Below are positions 45,662 through 59,000 of a DNA stretch of 64,000 nucleotides, piece by piece. Both the position numbers and the translations under genes were made by a program. The stretch is from Peromyscus leucopus (Eukaryota > Chordata > Mammalia > Rodentia > Cricetidae). The DNA is taken from assembly GCF_004664715.2 (NCBI RefSeq), contig NC_051083.1:94889920-94953919 (forward strand), read 5' to 3'. Position 1 is the stretch's first letter, and the number at the start of each line of letters is the position of its first letter. The notes under the pieces are model-generated. The model was given only the letters and a program-made list of their open reading frames with translations. It did no database searches and was not told the DNA's origin.

Positions 45662-46739
45662 GTCTGGGCTATTTTATTAGTTTGTTTGTTTTTGTTTGTT
45701 TTGTTTCGTTTTTAGATTAACATACCACTTAGATCTCTTGGTGGCTTGAGTTCATGATTTACTTTCTACTGTAACTTAACTATTTCTGTGTGTGGTTGCC
45801 TGCAACTTCAAAGTCTCTCTGTTAGGCAACATACATTCAAATTATGTTTTTAATATACATTCTACCTTTAGAGTGAATTGTTCAAAACTCTCCAATGCAA
45901 TGCAATTTTGGAAAAGGTAAAATTGGTAGCTGACCTTCTGCTTCCTCAATTCAGGAAATTTTCTTCAGTTCTCCCAGCCTGTCAAATGCAATGAGCCAGG
46001 ATAGGCCCAGGGCTCTTCAAGTTTCTCATCTTTCTGAGATCCTAATCTTTTACTGTTCAAGCCCAACATTTTTTGCAAAGCATTGTTCCATGTTTTGTCT
46101 GCTTGTTGAGGTGCAAGGATAATTATTCTCTATCTTGGCCAGAGGTTGAAGTCTTTCTAAATCTTTTTCCCTCTCATGACTTAGAATGACTTTGTGCCAG
46201 CAAACAATGCATATTCCTTCCAACATTAGGTCAAAATCATTCCAGAGGACATCATTACTGTGTAACAACTTTAGCTTTTAGTGTCTTGTACTATAGATAT
46301 TTGTGTTAATCTTTTATCTCAGTTACAACTTAACTTTTTCAATTGGAGTTTCAATTAAGACATTTTTTCTCATTAACTATATGTAACACAATGTATAGTT
46401 TCACTTTATTATCCATGTGGAAAGTAGAAATTTTTCTTTTAGATTTTTTTAAAAAATCATTTTTAAACTAGTATATAAAGTAATAGGTTTCATTATGACA
46501 TTTCAAACATAAATGTTATTATACTTTGCTCTTATTCGTTTTTCTCCTCCACTGTACTCCCTCATCCCTCTGAATCTCCTCTTGTTAAACCTCTTTCTCT
46601 TGTTTGAAATTCTTTGAATTTGCAAACAAGAATATTTTGAGTAACCGATACAGTAAAGACATTTTTGGTGAGAGTTCAGAGTGTTCAAAGGGGGAAAAAA
46701 GAAAACCATAATGTTTGTTCCTATATATGCTACTATACG

Positions 46740-46865
46740 GTAGCAGTAGTAAGGTGGTGCTGGAACAGAAGGATGATTACATTACAGCCAACCTGGACTA
46801 CGCAGTTATTTCAAAGCCAGCCTTGGCTGTATAACAAGACCCTTTCTCAAAAAGAAAGAGAAAAT
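46740..46865 (+). mobile_element. B1-like SINE relic, sense
   Basis: GGTGGTGCTGGAACAGAAGG, CAGCCAACCTGGACTACGCAG and AACAAGACCCTTTCTC with an AAAAAGAAAGAG tail. Confidence 0.5.
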
Positions 46866-48917
46866 CTATATATCACTCTCATTTCCCACGGACTTTCATG
46901 AATCATGAGCTCCTGACTAGGAAAACCTCTCCCCAGTCAATTCATCCTATTTCCCATCAGACCTTTTATCAACTTTATTTTCTAGAAAACATGATTAAGA
47001 TAACTAGAAAACATGGTTAAAATGACTACTCCAAGGAAGAAAAATGAGTGAAGACGTTGTTGAGAGTGTGGTCTATAGCACATCTAAAAATCCTTATGTA
47101 TCTCCACCCAATTCCAGCATATAAAAGGGTCAACTACTAGTTTGAAGTTTAAATGTTGACCTAATGCTGTTGTCACATTCCCACCAAAATATCTGGCTGT
47201 CTTTTGAAACGAGATATTTTCAGGGTACATGAGCTATATGCACTGTAACTGATATGCTTACCTGTGACTCTAATAAATAAATGCAGCCTCCAATACTTTT
47301 CTTCTTCCTAAAATGAGCATGAATTACATAAGAGGGAAAGAAACAGTACAAAAGCAAGCTCATCCACAAGTTTCCTAATTTACTGATGAAGAGGTGAAAA
47401 CAATACAGAAGTCGAAAGTAAAACACATTTTCAAGGCCCTGCACACATATGGTCCCTGAAAATGAAATACAAAAAGCCAAATGTTGAAAATTTTCTTGGG
47501 AGTTGCAAGTTTGGAAATTCAGAAGAAATTATAAACCTCACTTTTTTTTTCTGGTGATACCTAAGACTCTGCTTTCCATTTTAACATTTCTTTGGTCTCT
47601 TTGTAGTTGAAATGCCAATCCAGAATGCTGCCAGTGACATAGAAGACCCTATAATGGACATTCTGAGATTGAAAACTCAAGGAGCTGATTGCTTCTAGTT
47701 CAGTTGTATGAACTCAAATGCTTACTATTAGGTAAAATCCGCGGCTTCTTCCTAAATTCTCAAGACTTTGTGTAAGTTTACCCCATTTACATAGCACAGC
47801 ACTGTCTGTTGCTGACAAATTCCAATGTAGCATGCAACAGTGGTTTCTAATTGCTTTAGCATTTATCATGCACAAGAGACGGGAGGAAAGTTGTCTCATT
47901 TTGTACAGCTCAGTTGCATTCCTTATCTCTGAAGTACACTTAAGCAGCAAACTGGTACTTAAGGTAGCTGCGTGAAAGCCAGCATCTATTAACATGCATA
48001 TCTTGGAGGGAAAATGAATTGGATTTTCTAAAACGGAATACAGCCCAACCTCATTCCGTGCATTAATTTTGCATAATTTCAGTTTTGCACATTTTATAAA
48101 TGAGAGGCCATGCTCTGAGTTACCCACATAAATTCTCATGCTCATATTTTCCAGGTTATGCCTTATGTCAGCTTTGTGTGCAAAACATTTCTTAAAAGCA
48201 TTTTGGTGCGTTTCCAAGATGTCTTTTGAGGTCAATTAGCACCTATTAATGTTTTTCTAAACAATCACTGGATGTGCTTACCCAGTGTGTACTTAGGCAT
48301 CTTTTATCTGACAAGTGTTCTGAAAGGTTTTATGTTTTAAAGAAACAGTACTCATTTTCCTGAAAATGACATATTTTGTTATGCTTTATAGCTAAATAAA
48401 ATTCCATTGTGTGAACATATCCCGTGTTCTTTATTCATTTCTCTGTTAATTGACACCTAGGTTGATTCCATAACTTAGCACCGAGAATAGGATGTGAAAG
48501 TAGAGGCAAAACTATCTGGAGGGATGAATGGAAATAAAAGGAGGGTAGAGAAAATGGAGCGTGCATTGAAGGTCAAAATACATGATATATTTGCATGGAA
48601 ATCATTTTATAAAACCCATCACTGTATAAAATAAATATCTGCCCCCAATTTTTATAGTAAAAAATGAAAGAACTCCTTGACATCTTGTAAAGACTATTTG
48701 GTTACCATTAATGAGACAAGAAGAGTGAGGAAGCTGAAGTTTTGTGTACTCTTATATATAGGTGCTTCCTGCTGCTGAGTTGTGTTGATTGTCAGCAGTC
48801 TGTCCCTACTATTCTGGGAATTCAAGTTGTTACGAATTAACGCCTAAATGAGCATACAAAGATAACATACGCTGAAAAGCACCAATGTGTGCATTTATCT
48901 TTGAAAATTCATTGGAA

Positions 48918-49065
48918 ATGAATAATATGTATATATATATGTATGTATATATAATTGTACATACATAGTTCCATAATATGTATGTGTTATATGTATACTT
49001 ATGAGTATATATATGTATACATACTCACTGTAAGTGAGTTAGTATTTATAAATTTTTATATACAT
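48918..49065. repeat. TATG/TATA-rich low-complexity tract
   Basis: Runs of ATATGTATATATATATGTATG and related units without one strict period. Confidence 0.85.
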
Positions 49066-49198
49066 GCATGAAATTAGAATAACTGAAGTTCTTGTTGTAG
49101 TGTCTCTTTTTTCTTTTTATTTATTCTTTGTTTCTTTCACACCATACATTCACTTCTTGTCCCTTCATATGCACCCTCTGCCCTTGCAACCTCCCCCA

Positions 49199-49228
49199 CA
49201 AAATAAAATAAAATAAAATAAAATAAAA
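49199..49228. repeat. (AAAAT)n microsatellite
   Basis: Six consecutive AAAAT units, next to the GC-rich repeat block. Confidence 0.95.
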
Positions 49229-49239
49229 TTTAAGAGAAA

Positions 49240-50330
49240 ATCAGTCTCATCATGGAAGCTGTATGGTGACACAGTGAGTCATGCAGTAAATGCTTTTATC
49301 CACACATCTTTACTTGCAAGTGTTCATTGCAAAGAGTCATTGGTCTGGTCCAAAGCCTCTGGTTTCTGCTACATTATCAACGCTAGACTGTCACTGAGAC
49401 TCCTCTTGGATATCCTACTATTACCCTGTGTCATGGAGATCCTGCAGCTTTGGGTCTGCAGGAGGACCCCTTCACGTGCTCCAGCAGATCACAGATGGGG
49501 TGGATGTTGGAGTGGGCCAACACATAACCTTGGTTCTGAGCCTGGGTAGTTGCAGGGTTGGTCAGCTGACCATTTCTCCCTTGTGAGCTCTCCCGTCATT
49601 GCCTTATCTAGTTCACCCCTTGCAGCAGTGAGCAGGGGCTCCAATTTTCTGCTTTCATGCCCCCGGAGTCAGATATCCCACACCTACACCTTCACGGCCC
49701 GCTCTACTCTGTTGCATAGGAGCCACTCTCCCAAGTGTGGCGGCTGGTAGGGGACAGGGCCAGCTCTCCTGCTCTTATGACCTCAGGGCCAGCTCTGCCA
49801 CCAGCCTCAGGTGTTGATGGGCAGTGGGAGGAGGGCATTTCTCTCCCATCCATGCCGCCCACGTGACAGATGGGTAATAGGGACAGCTCTCCCCTGCTCA
49901 CAACTTCGAGGTTGTTTCACCCACAACTCTCCCAGTGGAGTTGGCTCTCTTGTGCTTCCCATTCGAGGTGCAGGGCTTGCTCTCACAAGGGTTGTAGCTG
50001 GTAGGGGACTGGGCAACTTCCCCACCCTTATGATCGCAGGGCCAGCTCTTCCCCACCCATGCCAACATATGATAGATAGGTAATAGGGACAGTTCGCCTA
50101 TGCTCACAACTTTGCGGCTGCCTTACCCACAGCTCTGCCAATGGAGCTGGCTCTATTGTGCTGCTCATGCGAAGTGCAGGGCCTGCTCTCCTGAGTGTTG
50201 TAGCTGGTGGCAGGCAGCAGCTCTCTTGCACTTATGACCTCAGGGCCAGCTCTCCCACCTGCCTCAGGCATTGATGTGGGAGGACAGGGAGTGGGAAGGG
50301 CATCTCTCTCCTGCCCATACCATACGGTAG
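49240..50330. repeat. GC-rich interspersed repeat with internal tandem units
   Basis: A GC-rich block in AT-rich surroundings. GGTAATAGGGACAGCTCTCC at 49874 recurs as GGTAATAGGGACAGTTCGCC at about 50081. GACCTCAGGGCCAGCTCT occurs near 49779 and 50236, with GATCGCAGGGCCAGCTCT near 50032. Units are ~205-250 bp. It resembles a murid interspersed repeat, perhaps an L1 untranslated region, but I cannot name it. Open frames here are composition artefacts. Confidence 0.7.
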
Positions 50331-53300
50331 CATCTCTAATGATAAAGGTACTTTAATTATATTTTTCCATTGTAATATTCTATTACATACATCCTCTGAA
50401 ATGTACCCAGAAATCACAAGCTGCACAATCAGCATAATGGTTTGCATAAAGACAGCTTGTCTACACATGATTTGAGACCTGCCTTTTTCACCCTGTAGCC
50501 CATCTGACCTGTGTGCACCCACTGGTTCCCAGATTTGCTCTCATTTTTCTATATGGCAAGGATGACCTGGGAAAGGCCGAATAGGTAATGGGATAACCAT
50601 ATCTTTCAGTGTTTCTTAAAGCCTGTGGATTCCAAAAAGACTGACAATGAATTCATGATATTCAATCTACTCTTCGTTCTGTAGTCCATCGGTGTGAAAA
50701 TGCTGTCTAATGGTGTATTTTTCATGTACTAATATTTTCTTTTTCCGTGATTAAAAATAAGGCAATGAAAAGGGAAGCCTTCAAAGGATAATGTTAAGTG
50801 GCATGGAGATAAAGTCCAATTATAAACAATTACCTCACTCTCCCAGGGTAGTTGATTCAATATAGTAGTCATTATATGGAACTATTGTCATGGTCCACAT
50901 GTAAACTCAGGGCAGTCATTTTGTAATGTTTTATACTAGTATCACTTCTACATTTGTAGACTCAAAAGTGAGTTGATTCTATTAACTGTATCAAAAAGTT
51001 TCATGTTTGTAGGGAAAATGACAGACATGTTTTAATTACCACAACTGCTTCATTCTGAGAAATGGCTGACAGTCAATTCTGCAAAAATTGACTTGTAATG
51101 AAGTCAATATACTTGTAATGAAGCCGAGACAACTGGATAAAGCAAAAAATGAAACTTCACTCATATAAGTTACATGAACACATTTATTGCAAGTAGCTCT
51201 ATGGAAAAGCAAGTCAGATATATATATAAACACTATACAGAGTTGCCAGGTTGTCTCCCAAAACTGCAAACGAGATGCTTACAAACAAGAAAGTTTAAGG
51301 GTATTTACAAAGGAAGACAAACACAAAGCAACTCAAAGCAGGTCTGTGAAGCAGAAATAGCAAATGTAATGAACCGTTGGAACTGTAAAGCTTTCGTTTT
51401 TACTGACCACGTAACTATGTATGACACCAAACTAATGTAGCAGTCACACACAAATCGTTCCATCATTGCTTTTTCTCAGCAGCTTAAACATCACTGGAAG
51501 GTAAGTGGTGTGTCGGTACACATATTCCATAGATTCTTCCATCACAATACTGAATAAATTAATTCATTTGATCTGTAAACTAAGAAGTTATGTCAGAGAG
51601 ATTGCATATCTGTTATGCTGTACCTGTGACTATTTGTACCTGTGACTAATTGTATGGACTGTTGTGTATGAGGTTTCCATTCATTTATTCAGCAAATGTG
51701 CTACCTCTGTGTTCTACCTTCTGTACCCTGTCTATTGGCAGCCCCTAAACCGAATATGTGAGTAAAGGAATACAGCAGTTTCCCCCAAATAATCTTTTCT
51801 TGCTACAATTCTGAACGATTATGACAACTCACTTGAATCTAAAATGGTAACAGAAGGCCTGAAGAAAGGCTGCCTAAAGCGTACACTGTTACGATGAACA
51901 AAAGCCACACTGCACTACTGAATTAGGTAGGAACAAGAGAGGAGCCTGAAGGGACTGGTGAAAGTGATGCCCTAGCAATGACCAGAAACTGGGTCAGTGA
52001 CTGGCATTGAAGCTACATCCTCTCAGCACAATTCACACAAGGAAAAAGGAGCACCCCCCCATCCCTTTGCTTGGTAGGCAGGGAGAAACAGTGGAAGTCT
52101 ACTCGGTTCTTTAGAAAGTTAGTTCAGCAACATGTACTAGAAGCCTGCTCAAAGATAGAAGCACACGTTCAAAGATGTAGGAACCGAGTGGCAAAGAACT
52201 TGAGGTAAATATTACACTACTTCAAAGTTGCACATTAAATGCGAAGCAATTTTTTTTAAACAGAGTTACACACAACAGGTACGTCTATAATCACATGTTC
52301 ACAGGTACACAAGGGTGTTCATACACACAAATGTGTGCATACACACACTAGCACTCACACACTTTTGAGACACTTGCTCAAACACTCACACCCATCTGTG
52401 AGATGATGAGGTTTGCCAGTGATGGACCACAGCCAAGAGCTGTATGCCAACACATAACAAAGCTCTAAGCAAGCTTCAAGACCTTTGTTTCTGTCCTGTG
52501 TGGTCACCACCTGCTGTTATCATGTTCTCAAAGGTCCAGGTTCCTAAAATCTTAATTCAGTTTCCATCAGAGGCAAGCAAAAATAGGAATGGGGGAGCTT
52601 GCTCTGAATTTTTTCTTTTAAATTTTGTACATCTTATATTGGCTCAATTGTCCAGAAGGAGACAAGGCCATATAAGAGGTTCCTTTTGGCTTAAATTTTA
52701 GGCAGATGATCAATTGAGAGGTAAACACTAATTTCTGAATATGGGAAACTAAGTTCTTTATAGGTGTCCTGGGCATGGGAGGGACAATGGTTACAGGGGG
52801 AAAGGACAGAAAGAGGGGGAGGCAGTTTGAAGAGTAGGAGAGAGGAGCCCCCAGAGAGGCTTGGCTCTTTTCAGGGATAAATGTAGGTTTCAAAATAAAA
52901 TCAAAACAATAGGTTTGGAAATGTTCAATCCACTAGCAGAGCATGGCAGGTTCTACATGAACAAGTAGACAACCTGCTCCTTGGCTCTGCCTTTAAAATA
53001 CTCTGTCAAGACATCATGTTAGTTGATTGTAAGTGTCGATAGAATGTTGTAGTGTTGTTAATGAGCAAACTCAGAGATAATTTGCCCTTTAGTCATGTCT
53101 TTAAATATTGAAAATGCCTCGTCAAGATAGAAGTTCAGTTCACATTAATTCTTTGATCAAGAAATGTCTTAAGTATGCATTAATCAGAAAAATATTCCAG
53201 ATCATACCTACCTTCTCATTCATATATATGGTTATCTGCCATTGTTTAAAGATGTTCACATTGAAATTTCATCTAAGTATTATATGTCATTAAAATTGAT

Positions 53301-56300
53301 GCTGGCTATATTTACACAGACTGAATATATTTTAAGAGAGGAAAAGGGAAGTGTTATGAGATACTAACTTACAGCATCTCATTCCTTTCAAAGAGAGAGA
53401 TCAGGGAAACTAAGAAATAAAGCCAATGTACAGTGTGCACATCTTTAAGTCAATCAATGGATCCAGGGGGCAGTAGTGAGAATGAACTCCATGAGCAGGC
53501 TCATTCAGTTGCCACAATCCAGTTGAGTGGTAGAAACTGAGGCTAGTTTCTGTTCAGAAGCCTCAGAATTTTCTTTCTTTTAGGCAGATCTGGAGTAGAC
53601 GAAGTTGAAATTCTGTGTCACTTTTCTTGTAAAATGTGTTTGGTTTGGGTGGCAATGTAATCACTCTATAAAAAAAAAATGACAAAAATTATTTTCAAAA
53701 TTGGTGTAAAGACTTGTCACCCCCCACACATTTTTAAACAAAAGGAAACAAAACCTAAAGAGGTTCCTGAGAGACGCATTGAGGATACTGCCTTGGCCTA
53801 GACATGGTTAAGCAAAACAGTGGGCCTCCTGTGCAGAGAAAACACAAGCTGGGCAAAACACTAGGATAATTACTCCTGTACCCAGGATGTCAACCTGGTA
53901 CTTCTTGTGGGCAGTTTGCTTGGAATGTGTGAGCACTGTTCAACTTCATCCCAGTGGGCCCCGGAAGGGAGCCTTAAACAGAAAATGCTCTTCCTTCTCC
54001 TACATGCTTAAGTCTGTCTTTACCTTATGTGACACAAGTCAAAGTATTTAAGGACAATCTTGATAAAGGTCTTCTGACCTCATCATGGAATTTCTCCTAA
54101 AAGAATTAGTTATAACTGCAAAGATTTTATGGAAATTTCCATTTCTTTACCAAAGTGGTAGGGCTCTCTTAGCTATCGGCTTTAATGTGAGGGTACACAT
54201 CAGGGAGGATGGTGTGTAGAGCAGTGGGAAGTAAGTATGTGGAGGAAGTTGCTGGAATGAAAAAGGGAAAGAAAATGCCCAGCATGCGGATTATGGAGTA
54301 CCAAGATTACTTTAAGCTCTGCTTACGTCAAAGTATTTAGTGTCACCTGAAACAAGCTAAAAGAATCCATGGAAAGCTTTCTCCAGAGTAGGCTTCAAAT
54401 GAAAGCTCTTTATTTAAACTCTAAGTATTTCTTTTGATGGCTATTTTAATGAATGCGCTAAGACTGAGCATCAAAGTCTCCGTCCTTCCCCTACCTATTG
54501 TGGTTATTAGTCACATCCATTGTTCTTTCCTTCGTATTAAAAGGCTTAAAAAGAAGTACCCTAAACTAGGAAGTATTAAGTCTTCCTGTGAGTACTACAT
54601 TTGTGAAATTTTAGGTTCTATTAGGATAAAAGGTATGTGTGGTCACCACAGATTGATTAAGTGTGGATGTGATGTGCATATTAGCAACTCTCATGGAATT
54701 TTATCAGATAGCATCTACATGTTTTTAACAGAAATGTGATGTTTCGAAAGTATCTCACCAATTTAGCTTATATTTTTAATATAAATATCATCATAAGTTC
54801 ATATATATAGTATATTGCAATTACTTCAAATGGGGACTTCTGAGTAGCATATATTATACACTTCATTTCATACATTTTTGCAGAAATATATAAATTAAGT
54901 TCCTAGGCTACCTAAGTGACCATGCTTGGCATTAAGACAATTTGTTGATATTGGAGTCATTTTCCTTTATTCTTTCCTTTAAAAAAATAATAACAGCAGC
55001 TGTAACGAAGAGTTGTTGTGTATTTCCATGCTTTCCTATAACACTTGTGTCAACATTGGGTAAAGAGTGAATAACCTACCAAAACCCAGAAAATGGTCAT
55101 GTAATTTCAAGTTTACAAAATATGTTTGTCAATTCCTGTTTAACTATGTTAGTAGACAGGAATAATGCTTTCCAAAACAGAATATTCCCAAAATAATATA
55201 ACTTGCTTTTTAAATGCATCATGGAAACTGGAGCCACAGATTTGTATTTATAATTCTGTTTTCCTTAAACCCATATTAAAATAAGTTTACATTTCCCTGA
55301 GCACATTCCAAGGAACAGCCAAAGGGAGCAATTCAGAAGCTTGCTGAGTAGTGGAAGAAAGCAATTCAGGATTAAACCTCAATCTGAAAGTCTACAAAAG
55401 GAATATTAAAGAGCTGACAGTCACACCATGTGTTCATTTCCCATTCACCATCAGAACAATGAATGGTGATGCTTTTGGTAGTGTTATCTGCTCTGGACCT
55501 ATTTTTCCATTTGATAAGGACCACTTTTAAAGATTTATTGTGTTTCTCATTTTTCAATTAGTCAAAGTTCTTTTTAATATCAAGCTAATTCAACCCTTTT
55601 AATAACTGGTATATTCTTAAAGTAGGGTTTTTCTTTGTAAGAGAGAAAACTTCAATAGCCTTTGATAGGTCAAAAGATGCTTCTTCCAAAGTCTGTCAGG
55701 TATCATTTTCTTCTTAAAAATTAATAAAGATAATTTTTCAATTTCAATGTGTATAATGCTATAAACCCAAGCATTAATCTTTAATATACTAATGAAGCAC
55801 ACACGACTTTAATATCCCTGGAAATGTATAGGTTAGACCAAAAAGGCAGTTCCTCCTAGTTATCCCAGATTTCTTTATAAGAATCATAAACGTGCCTCTA
55901 TTAGGGTTTGAAGTCTGAAACAGTAGACCAGAGAAAGGTGTAATTCCAACAATATGTACCATTTTTCTCTCACTCTCTTTTTATTCTCCCAACCTTATTG
56001 TCTTGGTTATCTTTTCAACTCTAATTTCCTCTCAAAGTCATATTGAAAATACTGTTCATTAGACAGCATGCTATCTTTGCAGTCTGCGGATGATCACATT
56101 ATCAGAGGTAATCAAGTAAATCAGCCAAAGCAAAGAGGCCAAAGTGAACGGAGAGAAATGGAAGGCTGGGCCCCAAAGATTAATATATAAAATACATAAA
56201 AATTCAACCATGCTACTTAGCTTAATAGTCACTGGATTATATGCAGGTTTCATCTCTTCAGTAAGAACTGTCTCCACACCTTTCTGTGCTTGACGACTAT

Positions 56301-57480
56301 ACAGGATGATGATCTCGTATAAGTTGATAAATAGGAAGTACTGTCCCTAAATCATGAAAATTAGCAAGCACTGCTGCTGGTCTTTACAGTGCCAGTCATA
56401 GTATTATTTCTGTGATCAAATGATAAAATATGCTTTTCTCCACGGTGGCTCTGATTTCCTAAGAGAATTGTCAAAAGAATCTGGAATGAAAATGGATGCC
56501 ACTTGTAACGCTCTGTGTTTTTAAAGGGCAGCCTAGTTGTCTCGCATTTGCCCATCACAATCAGGCTCTGGGCCACATAGATTGGTTCATCCCAGTCCTG
56601 ATTATCTAGAAGTAGACTGTTGGGGATCAGTCACTTCATTTATCATCCTAGGTTAGTTTCCTCACTACTTCCCAACACACGCTTGGGCTCTTTCACTCTG
56701 CTGCCTAGTTACTGCTGATGTGAAGAATGCAAGTTACTAGAATTTTAATATGTTCTGTCTTCAATTTACCAAAGACATATAGTCCCTCGTTCATTGTTGA
56801 GTTGAAACTCAGAATAAATTAACCTCATAGAAACACTGTTATAAAAAACTGTCTACGGATGACTCTATTTGACCTCTTCAGTTTCTGAACCAACAGAGGA
56901 ACTGTTTCATCCAATCATTTCTCTAAGATGCACTGAAGTTTCAATTTGGGACTCCATTGAAATAGGTCTTTTAGCTGTGATGGATGATAATAATAATAAT
57001 AATAATAATGTATCCTAAACTCAAAAGATTAAAATCACAATCACTGGTCATTCATTCAAGGGCTGAGTGGAGGAGCATGTGTTCAGTTTACAATATCTAT
57101 TTGGAGATATTGGCTTGATTGGCACTCTTTCTATATTTCAAGTCTTCAAGTAGGAAATTAGTAATCATATTCAGGCAAATTATATAACTTCTAAAATGTA
57201 CTTGCCTAAAGCACAAAAAAAAAAATAGAAAGAAACAACAAAAACATAAAAAAAACATACATTTCTACCACACCCTTTTCCCTACGTGTCTTATTTCATT
57301 CTGTTTTGCTCAATGTAGTAGTTTAGATTAAAATACTAGATTTATATAGAAATAATAAATTAAACGAAGAGACTCATAATAGCTGACAAATGCCATTAGA
57401 TTATGAGCAAAGGCTTAGAAATCTAACTTCAGTTAAGAAATGACTATTAATTGGAATTTATTGAATACACCCTCATTTCA
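50331..57480. other. Intergenic, repeat-poor
   Basis: Seven kb with few recognisable repeats: CA-rich patches near 52270-52370 and an (AAT)n run at 56986-57010. No gene, RNA or clear transposon seen. Confidence 0.6.
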
Positions 57481-57499
57481 CTTTCTTTCCTTTCTGATG

Positions 57500-57500
<1 letters not shown>

Positions 57501-57544
<44 letters not shown>
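57501..57544. repeat. (CA)n microsatellite
   Basis: About 20 uninterrupted CA units. Confidence 0.97.
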
Positions 57545-57545
<1 letters not shown>

Positions 57546-57827
57546 CTTGTGTTTGGGAAGTCAGAGTAGCTAACTCCTATCTAGATCAGATTTAAAACAT
57601 TAAGTTCCAGCTGAGGTCAGATCCTTTTTTTTTTCTAAAAGGGCAGTAGCAAACAGTTCAATGTAAGGAAGATCACCTGAGCCCTGACAGATGATCCAGC
57701 TATAACACTCTAAGTGAATTACAACGATATTTGCTACCATTGAATTAAAGCGTACTCACGCTTTTGCTCCCAATGCTTTCATATATAATAATTTTCATCA
57801 ATATAAAAGTGACAAATTAAGCACTTG

Positions 57828-58010
57828 GTTAAAGGGCAGTGTGATGTGCTAGATGGAGCATTAGATTGGAAAACAGATGTATGAGTTACATTTTCAGCTC
57901 TGCCACTTACCTTCATGAATACAGGAAATTTCTTAACTCCAGCTTCACTTCCAGTACTTACCATCAGTAAAATAATGAATGTGAATGTGCTTTGAAAAAT
58001 ATAAGGCAAT
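57828..58010 (+). repeat. MIR SINE, well preserved
   Basis: GGGCAGTGTGATGTGCTAGATGG, TTCAGCTCTGCCACTTACC, TTCTTAACTCCAGCTTCAC and CCATCAGTAAAATAATGAATG follow the sense MIR order (CTCTGCCACTTACTAGC, CTTAACCTCTCTGAGCC, CATCTGTAAAATGGGGATAA). Confidence 0.8.
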
Positions 58011-59000
58011 CAGTCTGTAACTGGAAAGCATTCCCTCAATCAAGAAGTTAACAATTTAACAACAGTCCATTTGAAATCACACACTGTAATCCTTACTTCT
58101 TCCTGCAATGGCCAGCCGAATCTGTTCCAACATGAAGGCTGTATTTTTTTTTTTTTTTTTTGAGAAACCCTAGTTTGTTCCCCAAGATAAACGCCTGCCA
58201 ATGACTTGAAGTATTTTGGTTCATGTTTGGCGATTAGAGACAGGGAAAGAAAGCTGGAGACCCTGGTTGAGTATTTATGAATGTCTAACAGTCTGGTGTG
58301 CTTAATTAAAGTCCTGGCCCTGGTTTCAAAGAGATGTTTTGCTTGTAGCTGACATTTTTATCCTGGAAGCATCAGTCTTAAAATAGAATGAATGCAAATG
58401 AATAATGATTGCCAACAACTTTAGCTAACTTTAACTGAGTGAGGTCCTCTTTAATTGTTTAGGTCAAATACCTCATTACTCCAAAGAACTATCCAGATTT
58501 TGGGGGGTGATGAATGCTACATGAAATAAGTGATCCATCAATTATGGTTGGGAAAACTCTGGTATCTAGAGATTATATTATAGCTATTTACAATAAATAC
58601 AATCCAATACAGTAAAAATGATTTGCTTTCAGCACCTGCAATTTATAGCAACAGGACTTAGCAGCAGGACAACGGAAAAAGCTTGGGCTTCCTGTGTGGT
58701 GAGAATAGGACCTAAATTGTCAAAAGCTAATTACTAGATTTTGGCCTTTTAATACCAAGTACTATCATAATATAACTAATTTGGCTGACCAATTATTTCA
58801 TGCCATCTACAGCTGCCCACTTCTTACTTTTATGTCTTGAATAAAAATACCAGAGAAATCTACATCCCAGATCACTTTAATCTATCAATTTTATATCAGG
58901 TAATGTATTAAAAGAAGGAAAAAGGCACACAAGGGTTTAGGGATGGACTCAATCACATGGGAAACGACACTCTTCTAAATGCTAATGTGTTCAAAGCAGC
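58011..59000. other. Intergenic, no repeat recognised
   Basis: A T-run at 58147-58161. Otherwise no transposon, and 58240-58500 is repeat-free with TAATTAAAG and ATGCAAAT-type sites. Could be conserved non-coding sequence, but this cannot be judged from one genome. Confidence 0.4.

Larger units (their letters stand above)
45668..49190. other. Intergenic
   Basis: An old B1-like relic (about 46740-46865), a T/C-rich L1-like patch (46440-46620) and TATG-rich sequence (48918-49065). A 173-codon - strand open frame (47714-48235) is discussed in findings. No gene can be supported. Confidence 0.5.

Noticed and set aside
47590..47700. Acceptor-like TTTGGTCTCTTTGTAG followed by a short open stretch
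   Set aside because: No partner donor or coding continuation could be identified, and isolated acceptor-like sequences are common.
49704..50522. Cluster of overlapping short open frames on both strands
   Set aside because: They follow the repeated GC-rich units of an interspersed repeat and change frame with the repeat. No coding signal.
53455..53475. CCAGGGGGCAGT as a CTCF site
   Set aside because: Only the 3' half of the motif matches; the upstream CCASY part is absent. Weaker than the site near 38660.
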